NCBI GenBank assembly: GCA_021647805.1 | Contig: JAKITZ010000024.1 | Location: 1-16,480, forward strand | DNA: 16,480 nucleotides | DNA from: Robiginitomaculum sp. | GTDB taxonomy: Bacteria > Pseudomonadota > Alphaproteobacteria > Caulobacterales > Maricaulaceae | Direction: 5' to 3' | Part shown: in pieces, positions 1 through 6,968 of the stretch | How positions within the stretch are numbered: the first letter of the stretch is position 1 | Layout: every line of letters starts with the position of its first letter | Made by a program: the position numbers and the translations under genes | The notes under the pieces: generated by a model | Seen by the model: the letters and a program-made list of their open reading frames with translations, nothing else | Database searches by the model: none | Told to the model about the DNA's origin: nothing

Positions 1-910
1 AACCGTCTTTGGCCCAATCAGACAAATGCCCGGCAGTAATCTCAGGCGTTTCATCATACTCGCCAAACGCATTTGGTAGGCCGGCATTAGGAAAAGCGAT
101 AATCCGACAATCAGCAATTCTCGACAAATCCGCAACATGCGGACGCATCTGCTTCGCACCCAATGCACAATTAAGGCCCACCGCCCAAGGCTTTGCATGA
201 GCGATTGATATCCAAAATGCTTCGGTGGTTTGACCAGATAAGGTGCGGCCAGAACCGTCAGTAATAGTTCCGCAAATAATTAAAGGTACGTCCTCGCCAG
301 TTTCATCGATCGCTTGTCTGGCCGCGATGATGGCAGCTTTAGCATTTAATGTGTCAAATATTGTTTCAATCATCAAAAAGTCTACAAACGGCAACATTGC
401 GCTTGCTTGATCAAAATAGGATGAAACCACCTGATCAAAATCAACCTCACGATAGCCCGGATCTTCTACTTTTGGCGACATTGAAAGTGTTTTGCTAAGT
501 GGCCCCATTGAACCCGCAACCATTGCCACTCGCCCCTGATTATCTTTTTCGAATTCATCAGCTACTTCTCTGGCAATTCTAGCACCAGCGGCGGCAATCT
601 TTGGTGCAAACTCCTGCAAGCCGTAATCGGTTTGACTGATTGATGTCGAATTAAAAGTATTGGTTTCTATTAAATCAGAACCGGAAGATAAAAATCCATG
701 ATGTATTTGTTTAATAACCTCTGGCTGAGTCAGGCTCAGCAGATCATTATTACCCTGTAGCGGTGTTGGCCAGTCAGCGAATTGCTTACCCTTGAAATCG
801 GTATCAGAAAACTTAAACAACTGGATAGAAGTTCCCATGGCACCATCAATTACTCCAATGCCAGTTTGCAACTTTTCCTCAAACAGCTTTAACCTATCTT
901 GTCTTTTCAT
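1..910 (-). CDS. metH: Homocysteine S-methyltransferase domain of cobalamin-dependent methionine synthase (partial, runs off left edge)
   Basis: Reading leftwards from the ATG at 910 there is an open frame to the window edge (about 303 codons, no stop). It starts MKRQDRLKLFEEKL and contains the landmarks of the MetH N-terminal barrel: GVIDGAMGTSIQ near residue 20, DLIETNTFNSTSI near 75, and GLNCALGAKQMRPHV near 230, whose Cys matches the first zinc ligand. The frame is cut just before the expected second zinc-cysteine pair (GGCCGT). By family knowledge this module moves the methyl group from methylcobalamin to homocysteine in the cytoplasm. The start overlaps the metF stop as ATGA, so the two are almost certainly co-transcribed and translationally coupled. 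In many Alphaproteobacteria this module is a separate gene, with the folate and B12 domains encoded by the next one. Whether that holds here cannot be seen. Confidence 0.93.
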   Translation of the reverse strand, partial: MKRQDRLKLFEEKLQTGIGVIDGAMGTSIQLFKFSDTDFKGKQFADWPTPLQGNNDLLSLTQPEVIKQIHHGFLSSGSDLIETNTFNSTSISQTDYGLQEFAPKIAAAGARIAREVADEFEKDNQGRVAMVAGSMGPLSKTLSMSPKVEDPGYREVDFDQVVSSYFDQASAMLPFVDFLMIETIFDTLNAKAAIIAARQAIDETGEDVPLIICGTITDGSGRTLSGQTTEAFWISIAHAKPWAVGLNCALGAKQMRPHVADLSRIADCRIIAFPNAGLPNAFGEYDETPEITAGHLSDWAKDG

Positions 911-1815
911 TGCGCCACCTCATGCGCGGGCTTCACTCCTAAAAGCCTGCAAGTAGCATAAGCAAAATCAGCACTGTTCAAGGTGTAAAAGTGAAACCTG
1001 CTAAACACAGCTTCTTGCAATTGCCCGCAATCTTCAGCAACGACACTTGCAGTAAGTAATTGACGAGTAGTTTGGTCATCTTTTGTACCGGAGAACAATT
1101 CAAACATCCACTTGGGGATACTGGTTCCACACATTTTTGCCATTCGCGCCAAGCCCTCAAAATTCGGTTGCAACATAATGCCAGGAATGATCGGTATCTT
1201 GATACCAACTGCCCGCACCCGCTCCTGATAATCAATTAGCAAACCAGCTTCAAACCCGAACTGGGTTATTATCTGATCTGCTCCGGCATCAACTTTGCGT
1301 TTTAGATTATCTAACTCCTCTTGCCAGCTGTGCGATTGCGGGTGCCGTTCAGGATAACCGGCAACACTGACAAGCATTTCCCTGTCTGCCTTAATCGCTC
1401 GCACAAGATCAGAAGAATAAGCATATCCGTCACCTTGCGGTTTATAAACTCCTGCAATCCCTGATGCCGGGTCTCCACGCAAAGCAACGATATGCTTGAC
1501 ACCTGCCGCCTTAAAGCTCTCAATAGTTTCGTTGACCTGCGCTTTGCTGGCATCAACACAGGTTAAATGTGCCGCAACGCTCAAGCCACTGGTTTGCGCC
1601 ATTTTAACCACAGTGTTACAGGTGCGCTCTCGAGTACTACCGCCAGCCCCATAAGTAACTGACATAAATTCAGGTTTTAATGGTGCTAGTTTTTTCACAG
1701 ACTGCCAAAGTCTAGTTTCCATTTGCTCAGAATTTGGGGGAAAAAACTCAAACGATACCTTGATCGCTGACTTATTTCCCAATTTGTGTCTATCGAATGA
1801 CTCAGACATGATCAT
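907..1815 (-). CDS. metF: 5,10-methylenetetrahydrofolate reductase
   Basis: 302 residues, the normal length for bacterial MetF. It is a cytoplasmic FAD enzyme that reduces 5,10-methylene-THF to 5-methyl-THF, the methyl donor for MetH encoded next. Visible signatures are SFEFFPP at residues 21-27 (Glu23 matches the catalytic Glu of the family), SVTYGAGGSTRERT at 52-65, and ALRGDP at 111-116 (Asp115 in the flavin/folate site). The start at 1815 is chosen because a strong AAGGAG lies 5 nt upstream; the alternative Met at 1809 would be 11 nt away. The stop overlaps the metH start by 4 nt. Upstream is a SAM-II riboswitch, so expression should fall when S-adenosylmethionine is plentiful. A short leader ORF ends inside the Shine-Dalgarno, which suggests coupling. 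Confidence 0.96.
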   Translation of the reverse strand: MIMSESFDRHKLGNKSAIKVSFEFFPPNSEQMETRLWQSVKKLAPLKPEFMSVTYGAGGSTRERTCNTVVKMAQTSGLSVAAHLTCVDASKAQVNETIESFKAAGVKHIVALRGDPASGIAGVYKPQGDGYAYSSDLVRAIKADREMLVSVAGYPERHPQSHSWQEELDNLKRKVDAGADQIITQFGFEAGLLIDYQERVRAVGIKIPIIPGIMLQPNFEGLARMAKMCGTSIPKWMFELFSGTKDDQTTRQLLTASVVAEDCGQLQEAVFSRFHFYTLNSADFAYATCRLLGVKPAHEVAQ

Positions 1816-1824
1816 CTATGCTCC

Positions 1825-1926
1825 TTACCCAGCACCCGATAGCACCTTGTCTTTTAAAAGCGATTTATGAATATAGCTTAAAGGCAAAAGAGAAGAAGAA
1901 AAAACTTGATATTTTCTCACAACCAT
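1825..1926 (-). CDS. Possible 33-codon leader ORF between SAM-II riboswitch and metF
   Basis: An ATG at 1926 sits in the last bases of the riboswitch (in GAGATGG), with an in-frame GTG two codons later at 1920. The frame runs 33 codons and stops at TAA 1827-1825, and that stop is part of TAAGGAG, the metF ribosome binding site. The product would start MVVRKYQVF and end VLSGAG; it has no internal Met and no recognised domain. SAM-II riboswitches usually act by hiding a ribosome binding site at their 3' end, and here the first start codon they could hide is this one, not that of metF about 105 nt further on. The frame is also open upstream through the riboswitch, so the openness may be chance. 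Translation is not demonstrated. Confidence 0.35.
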   Translation of the reverse strand: MVVRKYQVFSSSLLPLSYIHKSLLKDKVLSGAG

Positions 1927-1980
1927 CTCTTTAGCTATATTTATAAAGCGCCTGCAAGCTGAAGGGTCAAATGAGCGCGT
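1921..1980 (-). promoter_or_regulatory. SAM-II (S-adenosylmethionine) riboswitch
   Basis: The minus-strand RNA starting at 1980 has the SAM-II blocks in order. ACGCGCU forms the P1 5' strand, then comes the loop CAUUUGACC, then CUUGCA-GGCGC with the P1 3' strand, then AUAAAU, the hallmark UAGCUAAA, and a 3' GAUGGUU. P1 pairs GCGCU with GGCGC (one U-G). The loop GACC can pair with the 3' GGUU to form the H-type pseudoknot that encloses SAM. A TTGACT at 2019-2014 could be its -35 box, though I see no good -10. The element lies about 105 nt upstream of metF, in keeping with known SAM-II targets in methionine genes of Alphaproteobacteria. The consensus is recalled and no covariance model was run. 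Confidence 0.9.
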
Positions 1981-2056
1981 TGAATGATTAGAAGAATCAG
2001 AATTGCCAGCCCAAGTCAACTTAATAATCCACAACTTGAGGAATTATTGAATTGCG

Positions 2057-2220
2057 CTAGAGCATTTCCAGCAAAAGTGGGTGTCGGTTTCGTGCCAAGG
2101 AAATGCGACCACTAAGAATCTAGCCTTTCCGGAAAAGTGTGACGCGGCTTTCCGATAAAAAATGCGATTAACAAATGCTAGAGCAAATTTATGGTTCAAA
2201 GTGAATCAGAAATGCTCTAG
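2057..2220. repeat. Composite palindromic intergenic repeat with 11-bp inverted termini
   Basis: A 164-bp block bounded by perfect inverted repeats CTAGAGCATTT (2057-2067) and AAATGCTCTAG (2210-2220). Internal CTAG boundaries divide it into three modules: 2057-2123 (AAAAGTGGGTGTCGGTTT... AAATGCGACCACTAAG), about 2120-2186 (CCGGAAAAGTGTGACGCGG... AAATGCTAGAGC) and about 2177-2220 (GGTTCAAAGTGAATC). The first module recurs inside the repeat at 5129-5232. This style of 'AAAAGTGG...AAATGCGAC' repeat is familiar from alphaproteobacterial intergenic DNA. It contains no ORF and is probably non-autonomous. Together with the riboswitch and leader it accounts for the gene-free stretch 1816-2264; I see no clear promoter for the downstream M16 gene. 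Confidence 0.75.
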
Positions 2221-2264
2221 TGTGACACCACGTTCACATTCAGTAATTTTAAAGCAGGTTTATA

Positions 2265-5120
2265 ATGTCAAAATCCGTATCAACATTTCTTATCATTGGC
2301 GTTAGCCTCACCCTTGGAGCGTGTTCACTAGAAACTCCGTCCTCCAAGCAATCATCGGTAACTACAGGACAAATCAAGCAAATTGAATTTGTAAAATACG
2401 AACTTGAAAACGGCCTTGATGTTATCTTACACGTTGATCGCTCTGATCCTATTGTCGCCATTGATCTTACCGCGCACGTAGGATCGGCCAGAGAAGTTGC
2501 CGGGCGCACTGGCTTTGCGCATTTATTCGAGCATTTATTATTTCTTGATTCAGAAAACCTTGGCTATGGCGGTTTAGACACTATGAACACCCGAATTGGC
2601 GGCGAAGGAACCAATGGTTACACCACCAATGACGTAACTAAATACTTCCAAGCAGTTCCAAGCGATGCCTTAGAAAAAGTTATCTGGGCCGAAGCTGACA
2701 AATTAGGCTGGTTCATCAACACCGTGACCTCTGGCGTGCTTGATAATGAAAGACAAGTAGTTAAAAACGAAAAAAGACAACGGGTAGACAATCAACCTTT
2801 TGGTCAAAACTGGGGTCTTATCGGCAAAACCATATATCCGGCGGATCACCCATATAGCTGGCAGGTCATTGGATCATTAGCCGATCTTGATGCCGCCAGC
2901 ATTGATGATGTCAAAAATTTCTATCGCCGCTGGTATGTACCAAACAATGTAACACTTACAATTACCGGCGACTTTGATGTTGATCAGGCAGAAGTTTGGG
3001 TTGAAAAATACTTTGGTGAAATCCCGAAAGGCGAAGATATTGCGCCATTAACCCCGCGCCCCGGCAAACTAGAGAAAATTGTAAACTTAAAAGTCGCTGA
3101 CAACTTTGCCACCGTGCCGCAACTTACCCTAACATGGCCATCTATTGAGCAATATCACCCTGATGCTTATGCTTTGGATATTCTGGCTACTTACCTTAGC
3201 GACGGCAAACGCGCGCCGCTAAACGAAGTGCTTATCGACGAAGAAAAGCTCTCAACCACGGTTGCAAGCTTTACCAATAATTCGGAATTGGCCGGCGAAT
3301 TTTATCTTCTGGTGCGTGCAAATGCAGGGCAGAACCTGTCGACAGTTAAAGACGCATTGGACAAAGGCCTACAGCGATTTGAAGAAAACGGTATTTCCAA
3401 GAAGGATTTGAATAAAATAAAAGCCGGCCTTGAGGTTGATTTTTATGGCAATATCCAAAGCGTATTAGGCAAAGCCATTCAGTTAGGCGAATACAATACT
3501 TATACAAATGATCCCGGATTTATTCATCAAGACATCGCCAACATCCAAGCAATTACCACTGATGATGTGATGCGGGTTTATAATAAATACATCAAAGGCC
3601 AGAATTATGTTGCCACCAGTTTTGTTCCTAAAGACGAAATTGATCTGGCTTTATCGGGAGCTGTATTAACAAGTTTTGCCGAAGAGGAAATCGTCAAAGG
3701 CGCGGAGGCGCAAACAGACTTTGATCCAAAGGCACGCACCTTTACCCCGACACCATCAGCTTTTGACCGCACCATAGAGCCAGAATTTGGTGGTGCAATT
3801 ACCATGAGAACACCAACAGTTTGGCGAGGAGAAACCAAAAATAGTATTCAATTATTTGGTATTGAAAATGATGAAACACCACTGATTTACTTTAGCCTTA
3901 AAATTGATGCCGGCGATATTCGTGGCTCACTTGAGCAGCCGGCAATTTCCACATTAACAGCTGCTTTGCTCAACAAAGGCACGATAAATAAAACCACTGC
4001 CGAATTAGAAGACGCAATACAGTTACTTGGTTCGAGCATCTCTATCTCCACCACCCAAAGTGGTGCGTACTTAAGAGGCAGCACCTTAGCTCGTAACTTT
4101 AATGAGACCATCTTACTGGCCGAAGAGATGTTACTGCAACCACGTTGGGACAACGAAGAATTTGCCACTTTAATGTTAGAGGCTGCAAACATTATCGATC
4201 AGTCAGCAGCTAACCCATCAGCAATAGTAGCTAAAGAGTTTCAAGCTATAATGTACCCGTCAGACAATATTTATAGTGTTTACGGATATGGCTCAAAAGA
4301 TAAATTGCAAACCGTCACTCTTGATGATTTGAAAACATTTTACACGACATATTACACTCCGACAAAAGCACAGTTTCTAATTGTCGGCGATATTTCCGCC
4401 ATTAAGGTCAAAGCCTCTTTAACTGGAATTGGTCAAAACTGGAGCGGAGAAGCCAACCCAAAGCTAGAGCTTAGTCAAGCAATCGCGCCAACAAAATCAA
4501 CTATTTATTTCTATGACATTCCCGGCGCCAAACAATCTAGCTTTCAATTTGGCTATCCCACAATGGCAATAATTGATCCTGATTTTGTAAAAACCAATGC
4601 CATGAATTATCTGCTTGGCAATATTTACACTTCGAAGCTAAACACCGAATTGCGGGTCAATAAAGGATATACTTATGGCATCCGCTCCAGCTTTGCTGCG
4701 GTAAAAGATCGCGGAACCTTTACCGTGCGCACCAGCGTCAGATCGAATGTTACTTATGAATCGGCTCAGTTAATTCGCGATATTCTAGCGGAATATGGCG
4801 CAAACTTTACCGCCGAAGATCTAAAAACCATGAAAAGTGCGATCATAAAAGGACAAGCACTAAAGTCAGAAACTCTTTCTGCGAAACTTGGTATATTAGG
4901 GCAGATCAGCAATTACGGCTTTAGCGATGATTACCGTTTGCAGGACACCGCCGAGGTCGAGGCAATGACTCTTGATGATATTAAGCGGCTTTCCGAGAAA
5001 TACCTTACCCCTGATGCAATGCATTTGATCATTGCTGGAGATGCAAAAACCCAGCTTGAAAGCCTTAAACAACTTGGCTTTGGCGATCCGGTATTACTAA
5101 ATAAAACTGTGGTCGAATAA
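2265..5120 (+). CDS. M16 family (pitrilysin-type) zinc metallopeptidase, lipoprotein, two-repeat form
   Basis: 951 residues with a lipoprotein signal: a hydrophobic N-terminus ending LGAC (residues 17-20), so Cys21-type maturation at Cys20 and a predicted periplasmic membrane anchor. The inverted zinc motif HLFEH is at 86-90 (ligands His86 and His90, catalytic Glu89), and the third ligand is probably Glu169 in NERQVVKNEKRQR. The length fits two fused M16 halves. The C-terminal half (from about 510) lacks HxxEH but keeps the RVNKGYTYGIRSSF element (around residue 800) typical of the inactive M16C partner domain. Such fused pairs form a clamshell that degrades peptides. It stands alone on this strand, with the methionine operon divergent and the metal-sensor block downstream beyond a repeat. 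The substrate is unknown and I see no functional tie to its neighbours. The start at 2265 is the first Met before the signal sequence. Confidence 0.93.
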   Translation: MSKSVSTFLIIGVSLTLGACSLETPSSKQSSVTTGQIKQIEFVKYELENGLDVILHVDRSDPIVAIDLTAHVGSAREVAGRTGFAHLFEHLLFLDSENLGYGGLDTMNTRIGGEGTNGYTTNDVTKYFQAVPSDALEKVIWAEADKLGWFINTVTSGVLDNERQVVKNEKRQRVDNQPFGQNWGLIGKTIYPADHPYSWQVIGSLADLDAASIDDVKNFYRRWYVPNNVTLTITGDFDVDQAEVWVEKYFGEIPKGEDIAPLTPRPGKLEKIVNLKVADNFATVPQLTLTWPSIEQYHPDAYALDILATYLSDGKRAPLNEVLIDEEKLSTTVASFTNNSELAGEFYLLVRANAGQNLSTVKDALDKGLQRFEENGISKKDLNKIKAGLEVDFYGNIQSVLGKAIQLGEYNTYTNDPGFIHQDIANIQAITTDDVMRVYNKYIKGQNYVATSFVPKDEIDLALSGAVLTSFAEEEIVKGAEAQTDFDPKARTFTPTPSAFDRTIEPEFGGAITMRTPTVWRGETKNSIQLFGIENDETPLIYFSLKIDAGDIRGSLEQPAISTLTAALLNKGTINKTTAELEDAIQLLGSSISISTTQSGAYLRGSTLARNFNETILLAEEMLLQPRWDNEEFATLMLEAANIIDQSAANPSAIVAKEFQAIMYPSDNIYSVYGYGSKDKLQTVTLDDLKTFYTTYYTPTKAQFLIVGDISAIKVKASLTGIGQNWSGEANPKLELSQAIAPTKSTIYFYDIPGAKQSSFQFGYPTMAIIDPDFVKTNAMNYLLGNIYTSKLNTELRVNKGYTYGIRSSFAAVKDRGTFTVRTSVRSNVTYESAQLIRDILAEYGANFTAEDLKTMKSAIIKGQALKSETLSAKLGILGQISNYGFSDDYRLQDTAEVEAMTLDDIKRLSEKYLTPDAMHLIIAGDAKTQLESLKQLGFGDPVLLNKTVVE

Positions 5121-5128
5121 TGCTATAC

Positions 5129-5232
5129 TCCATCGACCCCAAAAGTGGGAACAAGCATTTGCCAGCAAAAGTGTATGCGGTTTTGTGGTGAGCAAATGCG
5201 ACCACTAAGATTGTTTTCTGTAAGTTGATGGA
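5129..5232. repeat. Nested intergenic repeat (short TCCATCGAC repeat carrying an inserted second repeat)
   Basis: The outer ends are TCCATCGAC (5129-5137) and GTTGATGGA (5224-5232), inverted with one mismatch. These match the ends of the 47-bp copy at 14511-14557. The inner part, about 5153-5213 (AGCATTTGCCAGCAAAAGTG... GCAAATGCGACCACTAAGA), resembles the first module of the 2057-2220 repeat. The most direct reading is that one repeat family inserted into another. It lies just downstream of the M16 peptidase stop and upstream of the dyad at 5247-5284. Confidence 0.75.
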
Positions 5233-5246
5233 TCCAGAAGATAAAG

Positions 5247-5284
5247 TATATTCAAAATACCGTTAGTTCGGTATTTTGAATATA
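5247..5284. promoter_or_regulatory. Perfect 16-bp dyad, candidate operator upstream of the DUF2231 gene
   Basis: TATATTCAAAATACCG (5247-5262), a 6-nt loop, then its exact complement CGGTATTTTGAATATA (5269-5284). It ends 72 bp before the ATG at 5357. The arm TATA[T/C]TCAAAA recurs in a dyad of almost the same length (40 against 38 nt) upstream of cusC at 14572-14611. This suggests a binding site for a regulator common to both operons. As RNA it would also form a stable hairpin, but no T-tract follows directly, so a terminator for the M16 gene is less likely. It lies 14 nt after the repeat at 5129-5232, exactly as its partner does, so it could be part of the repeat. Confidence 0.5.
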
Positions 5285-5356
5285 AGCAAAAATATTTTTA
5301 AGGGATAAGCAAAATCAATACGTACTCTCTATTGAATAAAAAGAGGAAATCTTGAT

Positions 5357-6076
5357 ATGCAGATCAATTTAGGAAAAATTCTGATACTGGCAATAATGCT
5401 AGTTATCGCAGGTTCTTTAGGCCAATACGCATTTGCTCACCCGGGCGCGGTTCATGATGACAAACCAGCCGCTCCGACCACCCAGAAAAAAGCCACATCA
5501 GAACATGACAGCATGGAAGTGCCAGCACATGCAGATGGCGAGGAACACGCTGCCGCTGGAGCAGATGACCACGATGCCAGCGAAGCAGACGCTGGAGGAC
5601 ATTCACATTGGGGGCTAGATCCCGACAGTAGCCAGTTTTCCAAAGTTATGGCCGGCATTGGCAAATACCACCCTTTGATCGTGCATTTTCCAATCGCCTT
5701 GTTTTTAACCGCAGCTTTGGCACAAGCCATGTTATTGCGCGGCTCTAGTTTCTCTTCAAGCAGTGCAGTCAGGTTTATGGTCTGGGCAGGTTTAATCTCG
5801 GTCATTGGCGCAGGGTTTCTTGGTTGGGCGCACTCAGGGCCACCGCAACCAGCCGAAGCACCTGTCATGTTATCACACCGCTGGATCGGAACCGGAATGT
5901 TAGCTGTGGCAGCATTAACCGTTTGGTTGATGAAAAAAGCAGACGATGGATCAAATCGACAAATGAACATGATGTTCAACTTGTCATTATTCTTTATGGC
6001 GGCACTGGTTGCTATAAATGGTTTCCTTGGCGGAGCGCTGGCACATGGCGGTATCAAGCACTTACTGCCTTGGTAA
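5357..6076 (+). CDS. DUF2231 membrane protein with His-rich periplasmic N-terminal segment
   Basis: 239 residues. There is a signal-like hydrophobic stretch at 8-27 ending AFA-H, then a His/Asp/Glu-rich segment of about 55 residues (28-84; many His, including GGHSHWG) that could bind metal ions. The membrane domain follows, beginning with the DUF2231 hallmark HPLIVHFPIAL (105-115), with about four membrane helices and a final GGALAHGGIKHLLPW. DUF2231 has no settled biochemical role, but its members often occur with heavy-metal or redox genes, which fits here. A GAGGA lies about 10 nt before the ATG. It is the first gene of a co-directional block leading to the sensor and sigma genes, with a candidate operator 72 bp upstream. 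A metal-buffering or sensing role is inference. Confidence 0.8.
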   Translation: MQINLGKILILAIMLVIAGSLGQYAFAHPGAVHDDKPAAPTTQKKATSEHDSMEVPAHADGEEHAAAGADDHDASEADAGGHSHWGLDPDSSQFSKVMAGIGKYHPLIVHFPIALFLTAALAQAMLLRGSSFSSSSAVRFMVWAGLISVIGAGFLGWAHSGPPQPAEAPVMLSHRWIGTGMLAVAALTVWLMKKADDGSNRQMNMMFNLSLFFMAALVAINGFLGGALAHGGIKHLLPW

Positions 6077-6134
6077 ACATTTAAAACCACAAAATTGGAA
6101 AATCATATTTTAATATAATTACAGGAATAGACTC

Positions 6135-6638
6135 ATGAAAACCTTATTAATTTCGATACTTACTTTGGTCTTTGGCCTAACATATTCAATGGCGGCGTTT
6201 GCCGGCCCAGGCCATGATAGCAAACACTCCGGCCACGAAGAAATGCCGGCAAATAGCGAACAACAAACTGCGGTTATTGCTGTTATGAAAGCTTATTCTG
6301 CGGCAATAAACACCGAAGAAGTTGCCGTTATGGAAAGCCTAGTAATGGCCGATGGTACTGATTTTACCATCTTTGAGGGTTCGGGTAAAAACATTGGCTG
6401 GTCTGATTATCGCGACCATCATTTGATCCCTGAATTTGAAATGGTCGAACTGGTATTTAGTAAATACGAATACACAAATATCAAAAGCACGGTTTCCGGG
6501 GACATGGCTTTTGCAACTTTTGCCATCGACATCGCCTATACTTATAAAGGCGAAGCCAAAACCAAAAAAGGTAATGGAACAGCGGTTTTAAGGCTTGTGA
6601 ACGATCAATGGAAAATGACTCATTTGCAAACTTCATAA
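6135..6638 (+). CDS. Exported SnoaL/DUF4440-like (NTF2-fold) protein
   Basis: 167 residues with a signal peptide (residues 1-23, cleavage likely after AFA), then a short His-rich linker GPGHDSKHSGHEEMP. The remaining ~130 residues have the look of a small NTF2/SnoaL-like domain: an opening helix (AVIAVMKAYSAAINTEEV), GWSDYRDHHLIPEFE near 95-110, and a C-terminal strand ending AVLRLVNDQWKMTHLQTS, as in DUF4440 proteins. No catalytic residue can be assigned, and periplasmic location is predicted. It begins 58 bp after the DUF2231 gene with AGGA 9 nt before the ATG. The shared His-rich mature N-terminus with its neighbour suggests both meet the same metal in the periplasm (inference). Confidence 0.75.
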   Translation: MKTLLISILTLVFGLTYSMAAFAGPGHDSKHSGHEEMPANSEQQTAVIAVMKAYSAAINTEEVAVMESLVMADGTDFTIFEGSGKNIGWSDYRDHHLIPEFEMVELVFSKYEYTNIKSTVSGDMAFATFAIDIAYTYKGEAKTKKGNGTAVLRLVNDQWKMTHLQTS

Positions 6639-6648
6639 GCTATTGGAG

Positions 6649-6675
6649 ACAAGCTGGTGCTTTGCACCAGCTTGT
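6649..6675. repeat. Perfect 12-bp hairpin between the SnoaL-like gene and the anti-sigma gene
   Basis: ACAAGCTGGTGC (6649-6660), loop TTT, then GCACCAGCTTGT (6664-6675), an exact 12-bp stem. No T-tract follows on either strand, so it is not a standard intrinsic terminator. It ends 11 nt before the ATG at 6687, where it could protect an mRNA end, cause partial termination, or limit ribosome access to a start that has no clear Shine-Dalgarno of its own. Confidence 0.7.
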
Positions 6676-6686
6676 AAGAAATAAGA

Positions 6687-6968
6687 ATGACAAAAAATGA
6701 AAACAATATTGATCAAAGGTTAAAACAGCTAAACCAGCATATTGATCCGCCTCACCTGAACACATTAGAAGCAAATGTTTGGCAAGTTATTGAAAGTCGT
6801 ACAATAAGCACCACTGGCAATTGGTCATTGTTTTGGCGTGCGGTAACTTTGTCCTTGGTGTTAGTAACCGGCGGCTTGATCGGAGCCAATGCAACAGTTA
6901 ATGATCAAACATTAGTGGTGTTTTCCAACACACCGGCCTATAGTGTGATGGCCTTGCTAAATGATTGA
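6687..6968 (+). CDS. CnrY-like small transmembrane anti-sigma factor (putative)
   Basis: 93 residues, very close to the size of CnrY. A charged N-terminal cytoplasmic segment (1-45, helix-prone, NIDQRLKQLNQHIDPPHLN) is followed by one membrane helix (about 47-67, WRAVTLSLVLVTGGLIGANA) and a short periplasmic tail. The identification rests mainly on context and topology: it is immediately followed by, and overlaps by 8 nt, a CnrX-type sensor, which overlaps an ECF sigma gene in turn, giving the Y-X-H order of cnr. In that system CnrY holds the sigma factor at the membrane until CnrX binds metal. Sequence similarity alone would not be enough. A hairpin sits just before the start, and there is no strong Shine-Dalgarno. 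Confidence 0.6.
   Translation: MTKNENNIDQRLKQLNQHIDPPHLNTLEANVWQVIESRTISTTGNWSLFWRAVTLSLVLVTGGLIGANATVNDQTLVVFSNTPAYSVMALLND

Noticed and set aside
1825..2034. 69-codon minus-strand ORF upstream of metF
   Set aside because: Its first half is the riboswitch and its promoter side; only the part after the riboswitch (1926-1825) could be translated, so I list that short leader instead.
2057..2220. Insertion sequence
   Set aside because: There are inverted ends but no transposase ORF and only 164 bp, so it is listed as a repeat.
5452..6090. 212-codon minus-strand ORF opposite the DUF2231 gene
   Set aside because: It is antisense to a gene with a signal peptide, a family motif and a ribosome binding site; its own sequence has no recognisable domain.
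6649..6675. Intrinsic terminator reading of the 12-bp hairpin
   Set aside because: No run of T follows the stem on either strand.
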